Below are positions 25,949 to 39,442 of a stretch of DNA of 64,000 bases, in pieces. The stretch comes from Mercurialis annua (lineage: Eukaryota; Streptophyta; Magnoliopsida; Malpighiales; Euphorbiaceae): assembly GCF_937616625.2 (NCBI RefSeq), contig NC_065576.1, positions 24,474,628 through 24,538,627 on the forward strand. The letters are read 5' to 3'. Made by a program: the position numbers and the translations under genes. Position 1 is the first letter of the stretch; every line of letters begins with the position of its first letter. The notes below the pieces were generated by a model. It saw only the letters and a list, made by a program, of their open reading frames with translations, was not told the origin of the DNA and did no database searches.

Positions 25949-28900
25949 TACCTAAGAATGGTTAGGTTATATTACGTACAGTGTGCGTGAAAAGTAACAA
26001 TAGATTAGTATGTCGCCTCTCAAGTCTCTTTAACGCGTCGTTCCGATTACCGAAGAATAGTTAGGTTATATTACGCAAAGTGTGCGAGAAAAATAATGCT
26101 AGATTAGTATGTGACCTCTCAAGTCTTTTTAACGTGTCGTTCCGATTACCTAAGCATGGTTAGGTTATATTACGCAAGGTGTGCGTGAAAGGTGACGCTA
26201 GATTAGAAAGTTCCGCCTCAAGGATCTTTTATGCGTCGTTCCAATTTCCTAAGCATGGTTAGGTTATATTATGCAAAGTGTGAGTGAAAAGTGAAACTAG
26301 ATTAGTATGGGCGTCTCAAGTCTCTCTATCGCGTCATTCCGATTTCCTAAGCAGGGTTACGTTATATTACGCAAAGTGTGCGTACAAAGTGACGCTAGAT
26401 TAATTTGGCGCGTCTAAAGTCTTTTTAACGCGTCTTTTCGATTACCATGCTTATGTCCCGTCATAAGTCTCTCTAACGCATCGTTCCGATTACCTAAGCA
26501 TGGTTAGGTTATATTACCCAAAGTGTGCGTGAGAAATGACAATTGATTAGTATGTCGCATCTCAAGTCCATTTAACGCGTCATTCCAATTACTTAAGCAT
26601 GGTTAGGTAATATTACGCAATGTGTTCATGAAAAATAACAATAGATTAGTATGTTGTGTCTTAGGTCAATCTAACTCGTCGTTCCAATTACCTAGGCATT
26701 GTTAGGTTATAATATGCAATGTGTACGTGAAAATTGACAACAGATTAGTATATCGCGTATCAAATCTCTTTAACGTGTCGTTTTGATTACCATGCTTATG
26801 TCGCGTCACAAATCTCTCTAACGGGTCGTTCCGATTACCTAAGAATGGTTAGGTTATATTACGCAAAGCGTGCGTGAACAGTAACAATAGATTAGTATTT
26901 CGCGTCTCAAGTCTCTTTAACGCGTCGTTCCGATTACACGAGAATGGTTAGGTTATATTGCGCACAGTGTGCGAGAAAAGTAATGCTAGATTAGTATGTC
27001 GCGTCTCCAGTCTCTTTAACGCGTCGTTCCGATTACCTAAGTATGGTTACGTTATATTATGCAAGGTGTGCGTGAAAGGTGAAGCTAGATTAGTATGTCG
27101 CGACTCAAGGCTCTTTAATGCGTCGTTACGATTACCTAAGCATGGTTAGGTTATATTACGCAAAGTGTGCGTGAAAAGTGCCTAGATTAGTATGTGGCAT
27201 CTCAAGTCTATTTAACGCGTCGTTCCGATTACCTAAGCATGGTTAGGTTATATTAAAGGGTGCGTGAAAAGTGACGCTAGATTAGTATGTCGCGTCTCAA
27301 ATCTCTTTAACGCGTTGTTCCGATTACCTAAGCATGGTTAGGTTATTTATGCAAAGCGTGTGTCAAAAGTGACGCTAGATTATTATCCCGCGTCTCAAGT
27401 CTCTTTAACGTGTCGATCGGATTACCTAAGCATGGCTAGGTTATATTACACAAAGTGTGCGTAAAAAGTGACGCTAGATTAGTATGTCGCGTCTCAAGTC
27501 TCTTTAACGAGTCGTTTAGATTACCTAAGCATGGTTAGGTTATACTACGCAAAGTGTGCGTAAAAAGGGACGCTAGATTAGTATGGCGCGTCTCAAGTCT
27601 CTTTAACGCGTCGTTTCGATTACCATGCTTATGTTGCGTCACAAGTCTCTTTAACGCGTTCTTCCGATTACCTAAGCATGGTTAGGTTATATTACGCAAA
27701 GTGTGCATAAAAAATGACAATTGATTAGTATGTCGCATATCAATTCTATTTACGCATCGTTCAGATTACTTAAACATGGTTAGGTTGTGCGTGAAAAAGA
27801 CAATAGATAAGTATGTCGCGTCATAAGTCTATCTAACGCGTCGTTCTGATTACCTAAGCTTTGTTAGGTTATTTTACGCAAGGTGTGCGTGAAAAATGAA
27901 GCTAGATTAGTATGTCGTGTCTCAAGTCTCTTTAACGCATCATTTCGATTACCATGCTTAGGTCGCGTCACACGTCTCTCTAACGCGTCGTTCCGATTAC
28001 CTAAGCAGGGTTAGGTTATATTATGCAAAGCGTGCGTGAAAAGTGATGCTAGAATAGTTTGTCCAATCTTAAGTCTCTTTTACGCGTCGTTTTGATTATC
28101 TAAGCATGGTTAGGTTATATTACGCATAGTGTGTGAAAAAGTGACTCTAGATTAGTATGATTCGTCTCAAGTCTTTTTAAAGCGTCGTTTCGATTACCAT
28201 GCTTATCTCGCGTCACAAGTCACTTTAACGCGTTGTTCCAATTACCTATGCATGGTTAGGTTATATTACCCAAGTTTGCGTGAAAAGTGGCGTTAAATCA
28301 GTATGTCGCGTCTAATGTCTCTCTAACGCGTCGTTTCAATTTCCTAAGCATGGTTAGGTTATATTACGTAAAGTGTGCGTGAAAAGTGACACTAGAGTAT
28401 AGTATGTCGCGTCTCAAGTCTCTCTAATGCGTCGTTCCGATTTCCTAAGCATGGTTAGTTATATTACGCAAAGTGCGCATAAAAAGTGACGCTAGATTAA
28501 TATGGCGCGTCTCAAGTCTTTTTAACGCGTCGCTTCGATTACCATGCTTATGTCACATCACAAGTCTCTCTAACGCGTCGTTCCGATTACCAAAGTGTGC
28601 ATGAAAAATGACAATAGATTAATATGTCGTGACTCAAGTCCATTTAAAGATGGTTAGGTTGTATTACGCAAAGTGTGCGTGAAAATTAATAATTGATTAG
28701 TATGTCGCGTCTCAAGTCTCTTTAACGCGTCATTCTGATTACCCAGGAATGGTTAGGTTATATTACGCAAAGTGTGCGAGAAAAGTAATGCTAGATTAGT
28801 ATGTCGAGTCTTCAGTCTCTTTAACGCGTCGTTCCGATTACCTAAGCATGGTTAAATTATATTAGCAATGTGTGCGTGAAAGGTGACGCTAGATTAGAAT

Positions 28901-29000
28901 GTCCCGTCTCAAGGCTCTTTAATGCATCGTTCCGATTACCTAAGGGCGGTTGTTGTATTATGCAAAGTTTGCGTGAAAAGTGACGCTAGATTAGTATGTC
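25949..29000 (+). repeat. Partial third higher-order block C
   Basis: Starts like blocks A and B (runs of GTAACAATAGATTAGTATG followed by GCGAGAAAA units) and keeps the same order to roughly 28.9 kb. The offset to block B shrinks from 12818 (14153 with 26971) to about 12599 (15558 with 28157) and then to about 12340, showing deletions of whole units. Beyond about 30 kb the array moves into subtype III and the subtype II half of the block is absent. Confidence 0.6.
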
Positions 29001-29899
29001 GTGTCTCAAGTCTCTTTAACGCGTCGTTCGATTACCATGCTTATGTCGCGTCACAAGTCTCTCTAACGCGTCGTTCCAATTACCTAAGCATGGTTAGCTT
29101 ATTGTACGCAAAGTGTGCGTGAAAAGTAACAATATATTAGTATGTCGCGTCTCAAGTCTCTTTATAGCGTCTTTCCGATTACCTAAGCATGGTTAGGTTA
29201 TATTATGAAAGTGTGCGTGAAAAGTGACAATAGTATGTCGCATCTCAAATCTATTTAACGCGTCTTTCCGATTACCTAAGCATGGTTAGGTTATATTTCG
29301 CAAAGTGTGCATAAAAAGTGACGCTAGATTAGTATGTCGCGTCTCAAATATCATTAACGCGTCATTCCGATTACCTAAGCATGGACAGGTTATTTACGCA
29401 AAGCCTGCGTGAAAAGTGACGCTAGATTAGTATGTCGCGTCTCAAGTCTGTTTAACGCGTCGTTTTGATTACCTAAGCATGGTTAGGTTATATTAAGCAA
29501 AGTGTTCGTGAAAAGTGACGCAAGATTAGTATGTTGCGTCTTAAGTCTCTTTAACGTGTCGTTCCGATTACCTAAGCATGGTTAGGTTATATTACGTAAA
29601 GTGTGCGTAAAAGTGACGCTAGATTAGTATAGCCCATCTCAAGTCTCTTTAACGCGTCGTTTTCGATTACCAAGCTTAAGTCGCGTCACAAGTCTCTCTA
29701 ACCCGTTGTTCCGATTACCTAAGCATGGTTAGGTTATATTACGCAAAGTGTGCGTAAAAAATGACAATAGATTAGTATTTCGCCTCTCAAGTCTATTTAA
29801 CGCGTCGTTCCGATTACCTAAGCATGGTTAGGTTATATTACGCAAAGTGTGCGTGAAAAATGACAATAGATTAGTATGTCGCGTCTTACATCTATCTAA

Positions 29900-32800
29900 C
29901 GCGTTGGTCTGATTACCTAAGCATGGTTAGGTTATATTACGCAAGGTGGGCGTGAAAAGTGATGCTAGATTAATATGTCGCGTCTCAAGGCTCTTTAATG
30001 CGTCTTTTCGATACCTAAGCATGGAATTATGCATAGTTTGCGTTAAAAGTGACACTAGATTAATATGTCACGTCTCACAGCTCTTTAATGGGTCGTTCCA
30101 GTTACACCTAAGCATAGTTAGGTTATATTAACCCAAGTGTGCGTTAAAAGTGCTGCTAGATTAGTATGTCGCGTCCCAAGTCTTTTTAAAGCGTCATTTC
30201 GATTACCTAAAGGCTATATTACGCAAATTGTGCGTGAAACGTGATGCTAGATGAGTACGTCTCGTCACAAGTCTCTTTAACGCGTCGTTCCATTACCTAA
30301 TCTTTGTTAGATTATAATACACAAAGTGTGCGTGAAAAGTGACGCTAGATTAGTATGTCGTATCTCAAGTCCCTTTAACGCGTCATTCCAATTACCTAAG
30401 CATGGTTATATTACGCAATGTGAGCATGAAAAATGACGCTAGATTAGTATGTCGGGTCTCAAGTCTGTCTAACGCGTCATTTCGATAACCATGTTTATGT
30501 CGCGTCACAAGTCTCTCTAACGCGTCATTCCGATTACCTAAGCATGGTTAGGTTATATTACGCAAAGTGTGCATGAAAAGTAACGCTAGATTAGTATCAC
30601 GTCACCAATTTGTCTAACGCGTCGTACCATTACCTAAGCATGGTTAGGTTATATTATGCAAAGTGAGCGTGAAAAGTGACGCTAGATTAGTATGTTGCTA
30701 CTCAATTCTCTTTTACGCGTCGTTCCGATTACCTAAGCATGGTTAGGTTAGGTTACACAAAGTGTGCGTAAGAAGTGACGCTAAATTAGTTTGGCGCGTC
30801 TCAAGTCTCTTTAATGCGTCATGCTTATGTCGCGTCAAAAGTCTCTCTAACGCGTCGTTCCGATTTACTAAGCATGGTTAGGTTATATTACGCAAAGTGT
30901 GCGTAAAAAGTGACGCTAGATTGGTATGTCGCGTCTCAAGTCTCTTTAACGCGTCATACCGATTACCTAAGCATGGTTAGGTTATATTACACAAATTGTT
31001 TGTAAAAAGTGACGCTAGATTAGTATGGTGCGTCTACAGTCTCTATAACGCGTCGTTTCGATTACCATGCTTATGTCGTGTCACAAGTCACTCTAACTCG
31101 TCGTTCCAATTACCTAAGCATGTTTAGGTTATAACTTTTCAACAAAGTGTGCGTGAAAAGTGACGTTAGATTAGTATATCGCATCACAAGTCTCTTTAAC
31201 GCCTTGTTCCGATTATCTAAGCATGGTTAGGTTATATTACGCAAAGTGTGCGTGAAAAGTTACAATAGATTAGTATGTCGCGTCACAAGTCTCTTTAAAG
31301 AGTCGTTCCGATTGCCTAAGCATTGTTAGGTAGCAAAGAGTGCGAGAAAAAGGACGCTAGATTAGTATGTCGCGTCTTAAGTCTCTTTACCGCGTCGTTC
31401 TGATTAACTATGCATGGTTTCATTATATTAAGCAAATTGTGCGTGAAAACTGACGCTAGATGAGTATGTCGCGTCTCAAGTCTCGTTAACGCGTCGTTCC
31501 GATTACCTAAGCATGGTTAGGTTATATTACGCAAAGTGTGCTAGAATAGTGACGCTATATTAGAATGCCGCGTCACAAGTCTCTCTAACGCATCATTCCG
31601 ATTAGCTACGCATGGATAGGTTATATTACGAAAAGTGTGCGTGAAAAGTAACGCTAGATTTGTAAATTGCGTCACAAGACTCTCTAACGCGTCAATCTAA
31701 TTACCTAAGCATGGTTAGGTTCTATTACGAAAAGTGTGGTGGAAAAGTGACGGTAGATTATTAAGCCGCGTCTTAAGTCTCTTTAACGCGTCGTTCTGAT
31801 TACCTAAGCATGGTTAGGTTACATTGCGCAAAGTGTGAGTGAAACGTGACGCTAGATTAGTATGTCATTTCTCAAGTCTCTTTAACGCGTCGGTCTGATA
31901 ATCATGGTTAGGTTATATTACGCAACGTGTGCGTAAAAAGTGACGCTAGATTAGTATGTCGTGTCTCAATTCTATTTAACGCGTCGTTCTGATTACCTAA
32001 GCATGGTTAAGTTATATTACGTAAAGTGTGCGTGAAAAGTGACGCTAGATTAGTAAGCCGCGTCTCAAGTCTCTTTAATGCGTCGTTCTGATTACCTAAG
32101 CATGGTTAGGTTATATTACGCAAAGTGTGCATTAATAGAGCCACTAGATTAGTATGTCTCGTCTCAAGTCTCTTTAACGCGTCGTTCTGATTAGCTCAGC
32201 ATGGTTTGGTTATATTACTAAAAGTCTGTGTGAAAAGTTACACTAGCTTAGTATGTCGTGTCTCAAGTCTATATAACTCGTCGTACCGATTACCTAAGCA
32301 TGGTTAGATTATTTTACGCAAAGTGTGCGTGAAATGTGACACTAGACTAGTATTTTCCGTCTTTAGTCTCTTTAATGCGTCGTTCCGATTATCTAAGCAT
32401 GGTTAGGTTATATAAGCAAAGTGTGCGCTAAATGTGACGCTAGATTAGTACGTCACGTCTAGAGTCTCTTAAACGTGTTGTTCTGATTACCTAAGAATGG
32501 TTTTGTTATATTATGAAAAGTGTGCGTAAAAAGTGACGCTAGATTAGTGTAGCGCGTCTCAAGCCTCTTTAACGCATCGTTTCGATTTCCTAAGCATGGT
32601 TAGTTTATATTATGCAAATAGTGCGTGAAAAGTGACACTAGGTACTAAGTCGCATCTCAAGTCTCGTTAATGCATCGTTCCGATTACTTAAGCAAGGTTA
32701 GGTTATATTACTAAGAGTTTGCGCAAAAAGTCGCTAGATTAGTATGCCGCGTCTCAAGTGTCTTTAACAGGTCATTTTTATTACCATGCTTATGTTGCTC

Positions 32801-35800
32801 CAGAAGTCTCTCTAACGCGTCGTTCCGATTACCTAACAATGGTTAGGTTATAATATGCAAAGTGTGCATGAAAAGCGACGCTAGATTAGTATGTCACGTC
32901 ACAAGTCTCTCTAACGCGTCGTCCCGATTACCTAAGCATGCTTAGGTCATATTTTGCAAAAAGGCGCTAGATTAGTATGCCGCGTCTAAAGTGTCTTTAA
33001 CGCGTCGTTCCTATTACCTAGGGATGGTTAAGTTATATTACGCAAAATGTGCGTGAAAACTAACGCTAGATAAGTATGTCGCATCTCAAGTCTCTTTAAC
33101 GCGTCGTTCCGATTGCCTAAGCATGGTAGGTTATATTACGCAAAGTGTGCTTGAAAAGTGACACTAGATTAGTATGTCGCGTCTCAAGTCTATTTAACGC
33201 GTCGTTCAGATTATCTGAGTATGGTTATGTTATATTACGCAAAGTCTGCGTAAAAAGTGACGGTAGATCTGTAAGGCGCGTCTTAAGTCTCTTTAACGCG
33301 TCGTTTCGATTACCATCCTTATGTCGTGTCACAAGTCTCTCTAATGCGTCGTTCCGATTACCTAAGCATTGTTCGGTTATATTACGGAAAGTGTGCGTAA
33401 AAACTGATGCTAGATTAGTATGTTGCGTCACAAGTCTCTCTAACGTGTGTTCTAATTACCTGAGCATGGTTAGGATATAATACGCAAATAGTGCGCGAAA
33501 AGTGACTCTAGGTTAGTAAGTCACGTCTCAAGTCTCTTTAACGCGTTGTTCCGATTGCCTTAGCATGATTAGGTTATATTACGCAAAGTGTGCGTTAAAA
33601 GTGCCGCTAGATTAGTATGTCGCGTCACAAGTCCCTTTAACTCGTTGTTCAGATTAACTAAGCATGGTTAGGTTAAATTATGCAAAGTGTGCGTGAAAAG
33701 TGACGCTAGACTAGTATGTCGCATCTCAAGTCTATTTAACGCGTCGTTCCGATTACTTAAGCATGGTTAGGTTACTTTACGCAAAATGTGCGTGAAAAGT
33801 GACGTTGGACTATTATGTCTGGTCTCAAGTCTCTTTAACGCGTCGTTTCGATTACCTAAGCATTGTTGGGTTATATTACGCGAAGTGTGTGTGAAAAGGG
33901 ATGCTAGATTAGTATGTCCCGTCTCAAGTCTCTTTAACGCGTCGTTATGAATGCCTTAGCATTATTAGGTTATAAGGAAAGAGTGCGAGAATAATGACGC
34001 TAGATTATTATGTCGCGTCTTAAGTCTCTTTAACGCGTCGTTCCGATTATCTAAGAATGGTTAGGTTATATTACTCCAAGTGCGCGTTAAAAGTGCTGCT
34101 AGATTAGTATGTCACGTCACAAGTGTCTTTAACGCGTCGTTCTGATTACCTAAGCATGGTTGCATTATATTAAGCAAAGTGTGCGTGAAAACTGACGCTG
34201 GATTAGTATGTCGCGTCTCAAGTCTCTTTAACGCGTCGTTCCGATTACCTAAGCATGGTTAGGTTACATTACGCAAAGAGTGCGAGAATAGTGACGCTAT
34301 ATTAGTATGCCGCGTCACAAATCCCTCTAACGCGTCATTCCGATTAGCTACACATGGATATGTTATATTAGGAAATGTGTGCGCAAAAAGTAACGCTAGA
34401 TTTGTAAATTGCGTCACAAGTCTCTCTACGTCATTCTGATTACCTAAGCATGATAAGGTTCTATTATGCAATATGTGGTGGAAAAGTGACAGTAGATTAT
34501 TATGCCGCGTCTTAAGCCTCTATAACTCATCGTTCCGGTTACCTAAGCATGGTTACGTTATATTGCGCAAAGTGTGCGTGAAAAGTGACGCTAGATTAAT
34601 ATGTCACTTCTCAAGCCTCTTTAACGCGTCGTCCCAATTACCTAAGCATGGTTGGGTTATTTTATGCAAAGTGTGCATGAAAAGTATTATTAGTATATCG
34701 CATCTCAATCTCTTTAACAAATTGTTCCGATTACCTAAGCATGGTTACATTATATTACACAAAGTATCCGTGAAAAGTGACACTAGATTAGTAAGTCGCG
34801 TCTCAAGTCTCTTTAACGCGTCGTTCCGATTACCTAAGTATGGTTAGGCTATATTTACGCAAATTGTGCGTGAAAAGTGATACCAGATTAGTATGTCGCG
34901 TCACTTGTCTCTTTAACGCGTCGTTCTGATTACCTGAGCATTGTTAGGTTATATTACGCAAAGAGTGCGAGAATAGTGACGCTAGATTAGTATGCCGTGT
35001 CTCAAGTCTCTTTAACGCGTCGTTCCGATTACCTAAGCATGGTTAGGTTCTATTACGCAAAGTGTGCATGAAAAGTGCTGCTAAATTAGTATGTCGCATC
35101 TTAAGTCTCTTAAACGCGTCGTTCCGATTTTCTAAGCATGTTTATGTTATATTATGCAAAGTGAGCGTAAAAAGGGACGCTAGATTAGTACGGCGCGTCA
35201 TAAGTCTCTTTAACGCGTCGTTTCGATTACCTACCTTATGTCGTGTCACAAGTCTCTCTAACGCGTCGTTCCGATTGCTTAAGCTAGGTTAGGTTATATT
35301 ACGCAAAGTGTGCGTGAAAAGTGACGCTAGATTAGTATGTCACGTCACAAGTCTCTCTAACGTGTTGTTCCGAATACCTAAGCATGGTTGGGTTATATTA
35401 CGCAAATAATCCGTGAAAAATGAAACTAAATTTGTAAGTCGCATCTCAAGTCTCTTTAGCGCGTTGTTCCGATTACCTAAGCATATGGTTAGGTTATATT
35501 ACGCAAAGTGTGCGTCAAAAGTGCCGCTAGATTAGTATGTCGCGTCAAAAGTCTCTTTAACGTGTCGTTTTGATTACCTAAGCATGGTTAGGTTATACGA
35601 AGCAAAGTGTGCGTGAAAAGTGACGCTAGATTAATATGTCACTTCTCAAGCCTCTTTAACGGGTCGTTTCGATTTCCTACGCATGGTTAGGTTATTTTAT
35701 GCAAAGTGTGCGTGAAAAGTGACGCTAGATTAGTATGTCGCGTCTCAAGTCTTTTTAACGCGTCGTTCCGATTACTTATGCATGGTTAGGTTATTTTACG

Positions 35801-36702
35801 AAAAGTGTGCGTTAAAAGTGACGCTAGATTAGTATGTTGCGTCTCAAGTCTCTTTAACGCGTCGTTCTGATTAGCTAAGCATGGTTCGGTAATAGTACGC
35901 AAAGAGTGCTTGAGAAGTGACGCTAGATTAGTATGTCATGTTTCAAGTCTCTTTAACGCGTCGTTCCGATTACTATGCATGGTTCGGTTACATTAATTTG
36001 GTGTGCGTGAAAAGTGACGCGAAAGTACTATGTTGCATCTCAAGTCTTATAACCCGTCGTTTCGATTAGCATGCTTATGTCGCGTCACAAGTGTTTAACG
36101 CGTCATTCTTATTACCTATGCATGGTTAGGTTATAGTGATGCTAAATTAGTATGACGCGTCTCAAGTCTCTTAAACGCATTGTTTCGATTACCATGCTTA
36201 TGTCGCATCAAAATTCTCCCTAACGCGTCGTTCCTATTACCTAAGCATGGTTAGGTTATATTACACAATGTGTGCGTGAAATGGGACGCTAGATTAGTAT
36301 GTTGCGTCACAAGTCTCTCTAACGCGTCGTTCCGATTACCTAAGCATGGTCAGGTTATATTACGTAAAGTGTGCGTGAAAAGTGACGCTAGATTAGTAAG
36401 TCACGTCACAAGTCTCTCTAACACGTCGTTCCATTACCTAAACATGGTTAGGTTATATTACGCAAAGTGTGCGTGAGAAGTGATGCTAGATTATTATGTT
36501 GCATCTAAAGTCTCTTTAACGCGTCGTTCTGATTACCTAAGCATGCTTTGGTTTGGTACCCAAAGTGTGCATATGAAGTGACGTTAGATTAGTATGGCGC
36601 GTCTCAAGTCTCTTTAATGTGTCATGCTTTTAACGCGTCATAAGTCTCTGTAACGAGTTGTTCCAATTTCCTAAGCATTGACAGGTTATATTACACGAAG
36701 TG
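29900..36702 (+). repeat. Satellite subtype III region, left of the organelle insert
   Basis: Same 99-bp monomer but a different variant succession from blocks A-C. Landmark TTCATTATATTAAGCAAA or TGCATTATATTAAGCAAA recurs at about 31.4, 34.14 and 43.0 kb. The spacing is about 2.74 kb, then 8.85 kb, which is about 3.34 kb when the 5.5-kb insert is removed. A following set (GAATAGTGACGCTATATTAG, then GTAAATTGCGTCAC, then GTGGTGGAAAAGTGAC) is shared by all three. The insert therefore interrupts one pre-existing higher-order pattern. Confidence 0.65.
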
Positions 36703-38690
36703 CCAATGAACCAATGGTTAACCCTCTTTTTTAGTGGTTGCCGTACACAGACAAGTTCGCGCTTTCTCCTTAGAAGGAAAGCCTCTTCATTCCAATAATC
36801 ATGATGAAGAATCCAATAGCTCCTCTCAGGACCCACAATCATCTATCTTTGAGAAAGATTTGAAACCGGAGCCTCCGAACAAGGCAAACAAACGGCAGCA
36901 CCTGGGTAAGATAAGAGCGCGACTACTAGGACACAGTCCAAACTTGAGGCTAAGCCCCACCCCACTATATTTCAAAAATTTCCACAATTGCAATTGTTTC
37001 GAGCGTCAGAAATGACCCCACGCGTAGACGTCTCGACGATCTTGCTCGGACCGGGCTTTAGTCTTTGGTTGTCATCCTGATACCAGGTCCAACTATGTAT
37101 CAAAATGGAAGCGGAAATTTCGTATGGATGGATGAATGTCGAACATCTCGGATGAATCCCCTGCCAATATCTTGGTCTTTTGGAGAGAAGATATCCTTGA
37201 CCTGTATATGATCGAAGCAAATGCCCAATTCAATTCATTTCTACCAATGCTAAGATAAAATCTAAAAATGCTCTTGTCCTTTCTACTACAATTATCCCTG
37301 CTCTTCGCCCCCCGCCCCGAAACTGACGTACAGGGCCCATTCGCTTCGCGCGCGGGAAGGGTAGGAAGTTCTCCAAGAAAGTAAAGGACTTCGTCTTAGT
37401 CTATCTACTTGTTGGTCATTGAAGAGTTCGTCCTTTGAGTCAGTGGATTCTTGCTGCCTTCTTAAGGCCCGGCTCCAAGCTGTGTAAGAAAGTGAGTCAA
37501 GTTTCCTGGCCTTCATTCTGGTCAAGGAAGTGGGCGATCGTATCCCTCGAAGGCAAAAGGGTGACCAATCAGCGCAGTCATTCCAGGACATCGAGCCATC
37601 GAAGTGTCCCCGGCCCTTTGAAAAGATGAGTCCGAGTGTGAGTCTGTGCAGACAATCTCTTTTTTCTTCTCATCACAAGAAAGTAAGCCCGAGAGCTTTT
37701 TGGCTGCTTTCCTTCCCCCTTTATTTACAAAGACCCCTCAGTGCTGGACTTGAAAAGAGAAAGTCACTATCAACGATGGATTGATCAGCCAATGGAGGAA
37801 GAAAAAGCGCAACTGTTAAGGAGAGTCTGGTAGGAGTAACTCGAGTGAAACGTTTGGGAGGGGTTTGGTCCTTCCTTAGCCCGATCAGAGAGAGTAGTCA
37901 TTTTGGTTCAGAGAGCTCAGCTAGAAAACATAGTCCTCAGATTTTGTGCTAGAGTTCTAGCTAGGGCTAACGCGCACCTAAGCTCTTTCTGGATGAGTTG
38001 GATAGAAGCAATCTTTCTAAGACCGAAGGAATTTCATAACCTTCTTCATTGTTTTTAGTTTTTCAGGATCTTCAGTGTAGACCGAAATGTGCTTCCTTTT
38101 TCCTTTTTTGGCGAAGTAAAGTCCTTCGAAATGAGCTCAAGAAGTCTCGGATAACATAACTATAGGGGAGAACCTCAAACTTCTAGCTTTCCTAAATAAG
38201 TTTTCTAATCTTAGCCAATAGGAGTCAGAGAATCCTGGAAAGGCTGGGGATGAAGACCCCGGAATGACTGCTACTTCAAGGGGATTGGCTTTTCTGAGTT
38301 GGTGGAAGATGAATTAGGCCTTAATTAAGGAATAGCATAATCATTAGATTCGCCAGTACTGAAAGACGAATATTGTACGCATTTCCAGGGCGAGCAAGCG
38401 CTTTCTCTTAAGAAGAAGAAGACAGAGAAAAAGCAGCAAAACCTGATAAGACTAAGACAAGCTAACCCAAAGATCTACCAGTGGGACTACCGAGTTCAGT
38501 GCCTGGGGGGCAGAGCAGCAAAGCAGACTTACCAAAGTGGGGATAAGTCTTTAAAAATCTCTTTACAGGACTCTGATCAGATGGTTGGCTTGGAGAAGAA
38601 GCAAAATTCGGCAAGGAGAGAACCCAGGTGACGCCTATTGTAGTGTAGCACCTGGGGCCGCGCGACTTAGACAGACTCTCTACCCGTGCG
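36703..38690. other. Mitochondrial-like spacer, no gene recognised
   Basis: About 2 kb without a gene I can name. The longest plausible frame is on the plus strand at 36734-37015 (93 codons by a permissive start): a hydrophilic peptide with HRQVRAFSLEGKP near its start and EPPNKANKRQHLGK near residue 50. It could be the tail of a mitochondrial gene but I do not recognise it. GC-rich segments around 37290-37340 and 38645-38690 resemble plant mitochondrial intergenic DNA. Other frames here overlap on opposite strands and look fortuitous. Confidence 0.5.
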
Positions 38691-38711
38691 CGTGTCTATT
38701 TCGCTTTAGGA

Positions 38712-38722
38712 GGTATCAGAGC
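38712..38722 (+). other. Retrotransposon primer-binding-site remnant (tRNA-iMet type)
   Basis: GGTATCAGAGC matches all but the first base of the common plant LTR-retrotransposon PBS TGGTATCAGAGC (initiator tRNA-Met); the preceding base is A. It lies 63 bp upstream of the gag-like ATG at 38785, the expected order, which supports a retrotransposon origin for this segment. Confidence 0.65.
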
Positions 38723-38784
38723 AGAGTTTTTTGTAAATCCCTTTCGATTTCTGCTAATTCATTTTCTATCTTTCTTTTTGCACC

Positions 38785-39442
38785 ATGTCCAAGCTTGATG
38801 ATAGCAGTGGAGCGCTGTCTGCGACGGCTGTTGCTAAGGAAAGACTAAAGGATCGAGTGACCCAACTTGATGGCAAGGTCGACCATTTGGGCGGACAAGT
38901 GTAGACTATGGCAGAAAGGCAGTAGAATCAGGAATCGTTGGTCACCAGACGCTCGCTAATGAGTACTGCGTCTTCCCAGTGAAGGAGAGCCGTCTTCATG
39001 GGGCCTCAACGATCCCGGTGGCGATGTCCAAAGCGTGACGGACCAGGTAAAATTGAAGAGCTTGCTGTAGAGATAGGTCTTCGGTTTGTGAACCGAATGT
39101 TTCACCTAGCGACTCCAGACGCATTTGAGTCCTGGAACCACAGCCATTCAACGGGATTCGAAATGCCAAGGCTCGAAGACCTCTGGGCCATGGAAGAGTA
39201 CTTTAATTAAAGTTGTTCGTGCCCCTTTTGACGACCAAGTCACAATGGCAACAATGTCTCTCTCTGGGGATGCGAAGCTGTGGTGGCGGACGCGATATGA
39301 GGACGTGCTGGAGGGCCGTTGCGAGATCAACGCCTGGGAGGAACTAAATAGAGAGCTCAAGGAAAGGCTTGGTTTAGAAGGGGAACGTTGCATGGCTCGC
39401 ACGAGAGTCCCTGATGCAGGCCGGAACTGTTCGAGAAAATAA
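38785..39442 (+). pseudogene. Decayed Ty3/gypsy gag fragment inside the organelle insert
   Basis: Starts MSKLDDSSGALSATAV at 38785, then a region with stops (the first TAG at 38899-38901) and frame changes. Retrotransposon gag homology becomes clear from about 39150: EDLWAMEEYF, then in another frame MSLSGDAKLWWRTRYED and INAWEELNRELKERL (39246-39370), the conserved core of chromovirus-type Gag. Capsid assembly would have been its role. No zinc knuckle, protease or RT follows, so only the 5' part of an element was captured. Neither LTR is seen. It is unlike the two gypsy elements further right. Gag assignment is secure from the motif; its route (nucleus to mitochondrion and back) is inference. 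Confidence 0.8.

Larger units (their letters stand above)
3305..36702 (+). repeat. 99-bp satellite array, main left block
   Basis: Continuous head-to-tail satellite with the same monomer as at 1782-3027. There are three compositional subtypes. Subtype I (about 3.3-6.7, 12.5-18.4 and 25.3-30 kb) mixes 99-bp and 48-bp units. Subtype II (about 6.7-12.4 and 18.4-25.2 kb) has few 48-bp units and many monomers reading GACGCTATATAAGTATG instead of GACGCTAGATTAGTATG. Subtype III (from about 30 kb) has its own longer-range pattern that resumes after the organelle insert. Variation is dominated by C-to-T and G-to-A changes at CpG sites. Apart from the MITE nothing else is inserted. The array stops at 36702 inside a monomer, after ACACGAAGTG. 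Confidence 0.97.

Noticed and set aside
1782..36702. Regularly spaced repeats reminiscent of a CRISPR array
   Set aside because: The whole 99-bp unit is conserved with no unique spacers, the array is tens of kilobases long, no cas-like genes exist, and the neighbours are plant retrotransposons.
36734..37015. 93-codon frame as a genuine mitochondrial gene
   Set aside because: No recognised domain and no support for its start; overlapping frames occur on the other strand nearby. Kept only as a note in the spacer entry.
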